The notes under the pieces: generated by a model
What the model saw: only the letters and a program-made list of their open reading frames with translations
The model's database searches: none
Told to the model about the DNA's origin: nothing
NCBI GenBank assembly: GCA_017457585.1
Contig: JAFTHD010000197.1
Location: 1 to 6,150 of the forward strand
DNA length: 6,150 nucleotides
Origin: Bacillota bacterium
Lineage (GTDB): Bacteria; Bacillota_A; Clostridia; Peptostreptococcales; Anaerovoracaceae
Direction of reading: 5' to 3'
Part shown: piece by piece, positions 1-5,022 of the stretch
How the letters are laid out: every line of letters starts with the position of its first letter
Numbering within the stretch: the stretch's first letter is position 1
Position numbers and translations under genes: made by a program

Positions 1-1037
1 AAGGCATACAGGGAGAAGGATTTGATCTCATTTTGTGGGATGGTTATGTACAAAGAACAGACGGATCTGCAGTTGTCTGCCTCGTCGAGAAACCATCCAT
101 GGCTTGTGCATCAGAATCCGGCAGATACAGAATTTATAAGTATAACAGCGCCGGCAACATAGTATCCGATATATTTGATATATATGGAAAGATAACGGGA
201 AGAAGGCCGGCGATAGAGTCTTTGAAGGGAACGAATCTCTATGCATTCTGCTCCTGGTCGGGAGGGACAGGCTGTAGCACTGTTGCAATGGCTGTATGTC
301 AGGAGTTATCAAGATTTCATGAGATGAAGGTGCTCTACCTGTCAATGGAAGAGCTTGAGTCTACGGGATGTTTTATTAGAGACGAGGGCAACTACAGGAC
401 TATGGGATACTACCTGTACAATCTCTTTAAGTGCAGAGGTGGAATCGGTGCCGATAAGAATAAGATAGAGGAATACGCAGGGGGAAAACCTGCAGGGGAG
501 GAGTACAGACCGTTTATGGAAAGTTTCGTCATGCGGGATGATTTCGGCGTGGAAGCATTCAGACCGACAAAAGGAAGAAATCCCCTTCTGGATCTTCATC
601 CTGAGGAGATCTGCGTATTCATAGAGTCTCTAATTAACAGCGGAAGATATGACTCTATAGTAATGGACGCAGGAACAAGCATGTCCGCAGCTGCACTGAC
701 ATGCCTTGAAATGGCAGAACGGATATGTCTTATTGCAGGGACATCGGGAGATATTGAGAGAGAAAACAATTATCTTCAGTATCTTGTTGCGCTCGCAAGC
801 GAAGACATGATTCGTAAAATGGTTAAAGTTGAAAACATGTCAAAGACCGATAGCGTAGAGGATTATCCCGTCAATCATAACTGGAGAGGCAGCACTTCAA
901 TGATCAGCACGTATCTTGCGATAGCGAGAGATAATATATGTTTTCAGGAGGGGAAGGTAAGAAAGGTGCTTCTCGAAGGGAATTTCGGAAATAAAATAAG
1001 CAAATTGACGAATAAATTATTAGAACCTCTAGAATAA
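1..1037 (+). CDS. CpaE/MinD-like AAA-family ATPase, 5' partial
   Basis: The frame is already open at the window start, so the true start lies upstream; the TTG at 33 is internal. The visible N-terminus (GFDLILWDGY, then EKPS and YRIYKYNSAGNIVSDI) resembles the tail of the degenerate receiver-like domain that precedes the ATPase domain in CpaE-type proteins. The ATPase domain follows: a P-loop-like WSGGTGCST at 255-281, the motif FRPTKGRNPLLDL at 558-596, and a switch-II-like IVMDAG at 657-674 whose Asp is at 666-668. CpaE proteins are MinD/ParA relatives that help place or assemble Flp/Tad pili at the membrane; no Tad gene is visible here to confirm that role. The oddity is the P-loop, where both lysines of the deviant Walker A pattern KGGxGK[ST] are replaced, by Ser and Cys. 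The family is fairly sure; the exact role is not. Confidence 0.7.
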   Translation, partial: GIQGEGFDLILWDGYVQRTDGSAVVCLVEKPSMACASESGRYRIYKYNSAGNIVSDIFDIYGKITGRRPAIESLKGTNLYAFCSWSGGTGCSTVAMAVCQELSRFHEMKVLYLSMEELESTGCFIRDEGNYRTMGYYLYNLFKCRGGIGADKNKIEEYAGGKPAGEEYRPFMESFVMRDDFGVEAFRPTKGRNPLLDLHPEEICVFIESLINSGRYDSIVMDAGTSMSAAALTCLEMAERICLIAGTSGDIERENNYLQYLVALASEDMIRKMVKVENMSKTDSVEDYPVNHNWRGSTSMISTYLAIARDNICFQEGKVRKVLLEGNFGNKISKLTNKLLEPLE

Positions 1038-1041
1038 TGTG

Positions 1042-1071
1042 TTAGAATAAAACTACATATATGCATCTAAT
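1042..1071 (+). promoter_or_regulatory. Possible promoter for the antiporter gene
   Basis: TTAGAA (1042-1047, four of six matches to TTGACA) and TCTAAT (1066-1071, five of six matches to TATAAT) are 18 bp apart, which would give a leader of about 55 nt before the ATG at 1133. The match is weak and lies inside the inverted repeats, so it may be chance. The antiporter gene might instead be read from a promoter further upstream. Confidence 0.25.
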
Positions 1072-1100
1072 ATATGTGTCTGATTTATCGCTTATTCTAA
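1042..1100. repeat. Two nested perfect inverted repeats
   Basis: The outer arms TTAGAATAA (1042-1050) and TTATTCTAA (1092-1100) are perfect 9-bp complements. Inside them, ACATATAT (1055-1062) and ATATATGT (1070-1077) are perfect 8-bp complements around a 7-nt loop. The outer arm also forms a direct repeat, TAGAATAA, with 1030-1037, which contains the stop codon of the upstream gene. No T-run follows either stem, so this is not an ordinary intrinsic terminator. It could be an operator pair, a cruciform, or an RNA structure in the leader of the antiporter gene. Confidence 0.6.
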
Positions 1101-1132
1101 TCGGTTAAAAATCTCAGGAGAGGGAATTCCGG

Positions 1133-3469
1133 ATGACTGTTGAGTCCATCATCAAAGACATGGCGCTCATAATGATCGTTGCAGCTGTTGTTATCCTTCT
1201 GTTCAGAAGGATAAAGCAGCCTGTTGTGCTGGGTTACATCGTTGCGGGATTTCTCATCAGCCCTAACTTCGTCTATCTACCGACCGTAGTAAGTCAGGAG
1301 GACCTGACCGCATGGGCGGATATAGGCGTGATTTTTCTGATGTTCGGGCTGGGACTTGAGTTCAGTTTCAAGAAACTTGCGACGGTAGGCAGCAGCGCAT
1401 TTATCATAGCGATCACCGTTATGGGATCGATGATTTTTATCGGCACCGGAATCGGTTATGCCATGGGATGGGGCAGGATGGACTGCATCTTCCTGGGCTG
1501 CATGCTCAGCATGTCTTCTACTATGATTATCCTGAAGGCCTACGAGGAAATGGGACTGAAGCAGGAGAAATACGCACAGGTGGTTCTGGGCACCCTCGTA
1601 ATTGAGGATATCGCAGGAATCTTTATGATGATCGTCCTGACAGCCTTGTCGGTGGGGCACAACGTATCCGGTATAGACCTGGTTGAAGAGCTGGGGTTCA
1701 TGCTGGTTCTTCTTGGTATCTGGCTCGTTCTCGGCATATATCTGATTCCTACTTTTCTGAACAAAACGACCAAGATTATGTCAGACGAGATGCTTCTCGT
1801 GTTCTCCATCGGTCTTTGCCTCGGCATGGTCATGATAGCAAACGTGATCGGTTTCTCATCGGCTCTTGGCGCATTTATGACGGGATCCATACTTGCAGGT
1901 ACCGTATACGGGGAGAGGATAGAGCGGCTGATAACGCCGATCAAGGATATGTTCGGAGCCATCTTCTTCGTATCCGTCGGCATGCTCATAGAACCTGATC
2001 TTCTCGTTGAATACATCAAGCCGATCCTCATCATAACGGTAGTTACGATACTGGGGCAGTCACTCTTTTCCACGATTGGAATCCTTCTGTCGGGTCAGTC
2101 GCCTTATGTTGCAATAAAGGGCGGCTCCAGCATGGTTCAGATAGGCGAATTTTCCTTCATACTTGCCACCTTGGGAATCAGCCTGGGAGCAATCAGCAAG
2201 TACCTCTATCCAATCGTGGTATGCGTATCGGTAATCACGTCCTTTACCACGCCTATTATGATAAAGAACTCGGATAGGGTTTACCAGATTGTCATGAAGG
2301 CGCTGCCTATGAAGACAAAGATACTCCTCAGAAAGTGGACTTCGGACAGGCAGACGGAAGACGACAAGGATTCAGATTGGCTGAACTACATAACCAGGGT
2401 GCTTGCGAGGATCGGTATTTTCTCTTCGCTCATGTTTCTCATATACGTTGTGGGAGTAAGATACCTGATGCCGTTTGTCGAAAGGAACATAACCGACAGC
2501 ATGGGAGGACAGATCGGCTGCGCTGTTATTATGCTCATCGCTATGGTTCCATGCACCAGGCTCATGCACGGAAGTACGAAGGATGCCCTCTTCACGAAAC
2601 TTTGGCTGAAGCATAGAGCAAACAGACTGCCGCTACTGACGCTCAGAGCCATACGCATATTCATCGCTGCCTGCTTTATGGCACTGGTGGTGCGAAAGAT
2701 ATTCCATATACCGTTTGCCATACTCGTTGTTCTGGCGCTGATCCCTGTGTTCCTGATTATAAGGTCCGATTATATAAGGGGCGTAGCCATCGACATCGAG
2801 CTCAGGTTCATGTCCAACTTCTCTCAGAAGACACTTGACAGAGAGAAGAAGGAACGCGGCGGCGGAAACATGAGGATGATAAACGAATCCCTTTATGTTG
2901 CAGAATTCCAGGTCCTTGATCTTAAAAAGAACGTGCGCGTCATAGACCTTACAAAGAGACGGGATTTCCACGTTACCATCATTAAGATCATTCACGAGGA
3001 TGGCGAGATCGTCAATCTTCCAATTAAAAACGAGATAATACGAAGCAGGGATGTGCTTCACATGATGGGAACCCAGGAAGAGGTTGACGCGATCATGCTC
3101 CTGCTGGCTAAGAGAAAGACCATCGAATACACGGACAAGCCTGACATGAATCTGAAGGACTACATCTACGGTCAGACTTTTAGAAATATAGAGCCGGACA
3201 AACAGATTTTCTGTATACCGATTAAGGTCAACAGCAGCATGTTCTTCTGCAGAAGTTCCATCAAGACGGCCCATCTCAGGGAGGCATACAGGGCGACAAT
3301 CATAGGAATCGAGAGGGGAGATCTGCCGATCATAAGTCCTGACGTTGAGACGATCATTCAGGAGGGAGACCTGCTGTGGATACTGGGAACGAAGAGTACA
3401 GCCGATAAGATGATTAAGGCAGGGCTTCTCGAAAAGCCGAGAAGAGAGATCACAAGGCGCGGAGTTTAA
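1133..3469 (+). CDS. CPA2 (KefB-like) cation:proton antiporter with two RCK_C-like domains
   Basis: Probable membrane K+/H+ or Na+/H+ exchanger of 778 residues. Residues 1-380 form the Na+/H+ exchanger fold: many hydrophobic helices, SSTMIILK (128-135), VIEDIAG (157-162) with the E158-D159 pair where family members place their ion-binding acidic residues, FSSALGAFMTG (241-251) and GEFSFILA (338-345). A second hydrophobic block (about 425-545, roughly four helices) follows, which typical KefB/KefC proteins lack. The cytosolic C-terminus carries two RCK_C/TrkA_C-like units (about 585-660 and 690-765), each ending in a hydrophobic stretch with GT (MMGT, ILGT). No nucleotide-binding RCK_N domain is visible. 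Such domains bind c-di-AMP in some Firmicute transporters, so ligand gating is plausible but unproven. The start is supported by AGGAGAGGG at 1116-1124, 8 nt before the ATG. The family is clear; the ion is not. Confidence 0.88.
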   Translation: MTVESIIKDMALIMIVAAVVILLFRRIKQPVVLGYIVAGFLISPNFVYLPTVVSQEDLTAWADIGVIFLMFGLGLEFSFKKLATVGSSAFIIAITVMGSMIFIGTGIGYAMGWGRMDCIFLGCMLSMSSTMIILKAYEEMGLKQEKYAQVVLGTLVIEDIAGIFMMIVLTALSVGHNVSGIDLVEELGFMLVLLGIWLVLGIYLIPTFLNKTTKIMSDEMLLVFSIGLCLGMVMIANVIGFSSALGAFMTGSILAGTVYGERIERLITPIKDMFGAIFFVSVGMLIEPDLLVEYIKPILIITVVTILGQSLFSTIGILLSGQSPYVAIKGGSSMVQIGEFSFILATLGISLGAISKYLYPIVVCVSVITSFTTPIMIKNSDRVYQIVMKALPMKTKILLRKWTSDRQTEDDKDSDWLNYITRVLARIGIFSSLMFLIYVVGVRYLMPFVERNITDSMGGQIGCAVIMLIAMVPCTRLMHGSTKDALFTKLWLKHRANRLPLLTLRAIRIFIAACFMALVVRKIFHIPFAILVVLALIPVFLIIRSDYIRGVAIDIELRFMSNFSQKTLDREKKERGGGNMRMINESLYVAEFQVLDLKKNVRVIDLTKRRDFHVTIIKIIHEDGEIVNLPIKNEIIRSRDVLHMMGTQEEVDAIMLLLAKRKTIEYTDKPDMNLKDYIYGQTFRNIEPDKQIFCIPIKVNSSMFFCRSSIKTAHLREAYRATIIGIERGDLPIISPDVETIIQEGDLLWILGTKSTADKMIKAGLLEKPRREITRRGV

Positions 3470-3488
3470 AGCTTCGCGCTTTTCTTTT
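3456..3488 (+). terminator. Intrinsic terminator overlapping the antiporter stop codon
   Basis: GCGCGGAG (3457-3464) pairs with CTTCGCGC (3472-3479), giving eight pairs of which one is G-U, around a loop that holds the TAA stop (3467-3469). The run TTTTCTTTT (3480-3488) follows at once. The 5' arm lies inside the last codons of the antiporter gene. This should insulate the antiporter from the Fe-S/nifJ unit downstream. Confidence 0.85.
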
Positions 3489-3525
3489 GATGGACGCTCT
3501 AAAATTGTATTGACAAAAAAACTTA

Positions 3526-3540
3526 AATATTCTGAATATT
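3526..3540. promoter_or_regulatory. 15-bp perfect palindrome upstream of the -35 element
   Basis: AATATTC and GAATATT flank a single central T at 3533. The centre is about 46 bp before the transcription start inferred from the extended -10 promoter, a position typical of an activator or of a second repressor site. Its AT-rich composition raises the chance of coincidence. I do not recognise the cognate regulator. Confidence 0.45.
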
Positions 3541-3543
3541 CGA

Positions 3544-3572
3544 TTGTGTTGGTAAATTCTGAGTGTTAAAAT
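3544..3572 (+). promoter_or_regulatory. Extended -10 promoter for the Fe-S protein/nifJ operon
   Basis: TTGTGT (3544-3549) is a partial -35 element, followed after 17 bp by TAAAAT (3567-3572), which matches TATAAT at five of six positions. TG at 3564-3565 adds the extended -10 motif TGnTAAAAT. Transcription would start near 3579, giving a leader of about 130 nt. The terminator upstream means this operon needs a promoter here, and this is the best one I find. Confidence 0.55.
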
Positions 3573-3580
3573 ACTAACAG
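3563..3580. promoter_or_regulatory. Candidate Rex operator over the -10 element
   Basis: The inverted repeat TGTTA (3564-3568) / TAACA (3575-3579) matches the clostridial Rex pattern TTGTTAA-N4-TTAACAA, as I recall it, at 11 of 14 defined positions with correct half-site spacing. The mismatches are the two outermost bases and C3574. It covers the extended -10, so bound protein would block RNA polymerase. Rex is a repressor that releases DNA when NADH is high relative to NAD+. A redox operon with nifJ is the kind of target Rex controls in Clostridia. No rex gene is in the window, so the assignment is inferred. Confidence 0.5.
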
Positions 3581-3600
3581 GTAAAGGTTTATTTATTTTT

Positions 3601-3655
3601 TCGGGGATAGTTGTATACAAAATGCTTTATACAGATATGGACTCCAGTTCCCCGA
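3601..3655 (+). other. Possible structured leader RNA, three-way junction
   Basis: The closing stem TCGGGGA (3601-3607) / TCCCCGA (3649-3655) is a perfect 7-bp match. Inside it, 3611-3620 pairs with 3626-3634 as a hairpin with one bulged C (3618) and loop AATGC. A short TGG/CCA stem (3638-3640 with 3644-3646) completes a three-way junction. It lies in the predicted leader of the Fe-S gene, between promoter and ribosome site. It matches no riboswitch class I can recall. The segment 3611-3620 is also a perfect 10-bp DNA palindrome, TTGTATACAA, so a protein-binding site is the alternative. Confidence 0.35.
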
Positions 3656-3674
3656 CAAATGCATAAAGAGTGTA

Positions 3675-3692
3675 TGTGATAAGTGTTTCACA
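3675..3692 (+). repeat. Small hairpin just upstream of the ribosome site
   Basis: TGTGA (3675-3679) and TCACA (3688-3692) are complementary across 8 nt, and the hairpin would end five bases before the GGAGG at 3697-3701. It is short and could be chance, but its place suggests a possible effect on translation initiation or mRNA stability. Confidence 0.3.
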
Positions 3693-3696
3693 GTAT

Positions 3697-3701
3697 GGAG
3701 G
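3697..3701 (+). promoter_or_regulatory. Ribosome binding site of the polyferredoxin gene
   Basis: GGAGG lies 7 nt before the ATG at 3709, a near-ideal arrangement that fixes this start. Confidence 0.9.
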
Positions 3702-3708
3702 TTAGCTT

Positions 3709-5001
3709 ATGGAAAAAATAGTTGGTGTTCCTAAGCAGATACTTCACCATCTTCCGGGAGGCGACTGTAACGGTCTGGGTAAGTGCGGACATGCATCCTG
3801 TCAGGAATGTGCAGAGGCGATTTTTAATGAACAGAACCCTGCAATGTGTCCTGCATGCAGTCAGTACGACGTGGACTTCATCGCGTCCCTTCTTGGTGTG
3901 GAGACTGTAAAGGTTGAACCAAAGGTAGTCTATGTTAAATGTGGCGGAAGCGCCGCCGGTAAAGAACGTTTTTCCGGCATTTCGTCATGCCTGGAAGCAA
4001 AGGAAAAGGGCTTCCTGCCAGGTGAGTGCCAGTACGGATGTACAGGCAACGGAAGCTGCGTTAAGGCCTGTGTATACGGTGCTCTTTCCATCGAAGACGG
4101 CAAGGTAACGGTTGCTCACGATAAGTGCAACGGCTGCGGAGCATGTATAGATGTGTGTCCTCAGCACCTGATTGATTACGTTCCGGAAGAGGCAACGAAC
4201 TTCATCCCTTGTTCCTCTCTCGATAACGAGAACAAGACCTTCGATACCTGCGGCTACGGATGTATCGGCTGCGGTGACTGTGCTCTTGCATGTCCGAAGG
4301 GCGCAATCGAGATGGTGATCGGCCACAGGATTGACGGCAGATATGCCAAGATCGATTACAGCAAGTGCGAAGGATGCGTATCCTGTACTGCAGCATGCAG
4401 AAGGAAGATCATCATCGACACGATTCACGATCCTGCCGAGATCAAGGACACGGTAGCCTTCGTAAAGTGTATCGGAGGAGCATGGGGCAGCGCCAAGCTG
4501 AAGGAAGCTGGATATACAAGCTGTATAGACGTTGAAAAGAACAAGGTGGGACTGGACGCCATGGACGTATGCAAGTATTCATGCATCGGCCTGGGTGACT
4601 GCGTAAAGGTATGCCGATACGACGCCATATCAAACCAGTACGGCGTTGCAAACGTCAACACCAACAAGTGCGTAGGCTGCGGCGATTGCTTCAGAGAATG
4701 TCCGAAGCACAAGATAGAGATGGTGCCTTACATCGGTGTGAAGCAGAGCGCCTGTGAATCGGCTGCGGATACGGAGAGGAGAATGCAGGTTTGCGGACTT
4801 GGCTGTATCGGCTGCGGAGACTGCGCTGACAACTGTCCTAACGAAGCCATCGAGATGATATACGGACATCCGTATATTCACGATGACAAGTGCCTCAACT
4901 GCGGCGTATGTAAGTACCTTTGCACGAGAAATCCTTTGATCGAGAGAATCGTACCTGAAAGCAATTCCCTTCAGAGAAAAGCCCTCGCACTGGATGAATA
5001 A
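3709..5001 (+). CDS. RnfB-like polyferredoxin with duplicated ferredoxin module
   Basis: Soluble-looking electron carrier of 430 residues and 46 cysteines, with no signal peptide or membrane helix. Residues 1-55 (ILHHLPGGDC, then C20, C26, C31, C34, C47, C50) resemble the RnfB N-terminal [4Fe-4S] domain. Two homologous modules follow, 73-239 and 249-414, each like the RnfB C-terminal ferredoxin region. Each has a CxxxCxxxxxCxxxC motif (107-121; 288-302), a CxxCxxCxxxC motif (140-150; 321-331), a five-cysteine CGxGCIGCGDCxxxC motif (181-195; 362-376) and a last CxxCxxCxxxC (220-230; 395-405). Up to nine [4Fe-4S] clusters could bind. RnfB, the ferredoxin-facing subunit of the Rnf complex, normally has an N-terminal membrane anchor and one such module. 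No other rnf gene is seen. Co-transcription with nifJ suggests it takes or relays electrons from PFOR, which is inference. Confidence 0.85.
   Translation: MEKIVGVPKQILHHLPGGDCNGLGKCGHASCQECAEAIFNEQNPAMCPACSQYDVDFIASLLGVETVKVEPKVVYVKCGGSAAGKERFSGISSCLEAKEKGFLPGECQYGCTGNGSCVKACVYGALSIEDGKVTVAHDKCNGCGACIDVCPQHLIDYVPEEATNFIPCSSLDNENKTFDTCGYGCIGCGDCALACPKGAIEMVIGHRIDGRYAKIDYSKCEGCVSCTAACRRKIIIDTIHDPAEIKDTVAFVKCIGGAWGSAKLKEAGYTSCIDVEKNKVGLDAMDVCKYSCIGLGDCVKVCRYDAISNQYGVANVNTNKCVGCGDCFRECPKHKIEMVPYIGVKQSACESAADTERRMQVCGLGCIGCGDCADNCPNEAIEMIYGHPYIHDDKCLNCGVCKYLCTRNPLIERIVPESNSLQRKALALDE
3925..4425 (+). repeat. Ferredoxin module copy A (residues 73-239)
   Basis: First copy of the internal duplication in the polyferredoxin. 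It starts VVYVKC (C78) and contains 20 cysteines, each of which has a counterpart in copy B. The spacing differs by a few residues in three places: C78-C94, C94-C107 and C195-C220. The last segment is longer here, with 24 residues between C195 and C220 against 18 in copy B. Confidence 0.8.
4453..4950 (+). repeat. Ferredoxin module copy B (residues 249-414)
   Basis: Second copy, starting VAFVKC (C254), with all 20 cysteines matched to copy A. It is closer than copy A to the usual RnfB wording in its first motif (CIGLGDCVKVC followed by YDAI), whereas copy A reads CTGNGSCVKAC. The two copies have clearly diverged outside the cysteines, so the duplication is old. Confidence 0.8.
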
Positions 5002-5007
5002 TGGATG

Positions 5008-5014
5008 AAAGGAG
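5008..5014 (+). promoter_or_regulatory. Ribosome binding site of nifJ
   Basis: AAAGGAG lies 8 nt before the ATG at 5023. It decides between two in-frame starts: the ATG at 5005 would sit upstream of this site and has no ribosome site of its own. Confidence 0.85.
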
Positions 5015-5022
5015 ATAGAACC

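Noticed and set aside
3..13. GGCATACAGGG, repeated at 3283-3293
   Set aside because: An 11-bp match between two coding regions in different genes, with no extension or further copies, is best taken as chance.
33..35. TTG as the start of the CpaE-like gene
   Set aside because: The frame is open back to the window edge, and the ten upstream codons (ending GFDLI) continue a receiver-like strand, so the gene is cut by the window.
2633..3274. Long open frame on the minus strand, 213 codons
   Set aside because: It is antisense to the C-terminal region of the antiporter and shows no recognisable domain or ribosome site; it is a frame shadow.
3510..3540. TTGACA at 3510-3515 as the main promoter of the Fe-S/nifJ operon
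   Set aside because: The -35 hexamer is perfect, but at 16-18 bp spacing only poor -10 sequences occur (CTGAAT, TGAATA, GAATAT). The extended -10 further downstream fits better. A weak second promoter cannot be excluded.
3622..3666. A 14-codon leader peptide reading frame starting at ATG 3622
   Set aside because: It has no well-spaced ribosome site and no run of regulatory codons, and it lies across the predicted junction stems.
3675..3692. TGTGA/TCACA as a CRP-type operator
   Set aside because: The half-sites are 8 bp apart, not the 6 bp of CRP sites, and the site lies well inside the predicted leader; the spacing also does not fit the Rex pattern TTGTGAA-N4-TTCACAA.
3946..3972. Glycine-rich GGSAAGKER in the polyferredoxin as a nucleotide-binding P-loop
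   Set aside because: The corresponding stretch in the second module has no GK, and the segment aligns with the start of the RnfB ferredoxin region, so this is not an ATP site.
5005..5022. ATG at 5005 as the nifJ start
   Set aside because: It is in frame, but the ribosome site AAAGGAG (5008-5014) lies downstream of it and points to the ATG at 5023; PFOR homologs also begin close to the TMDGNT motif.
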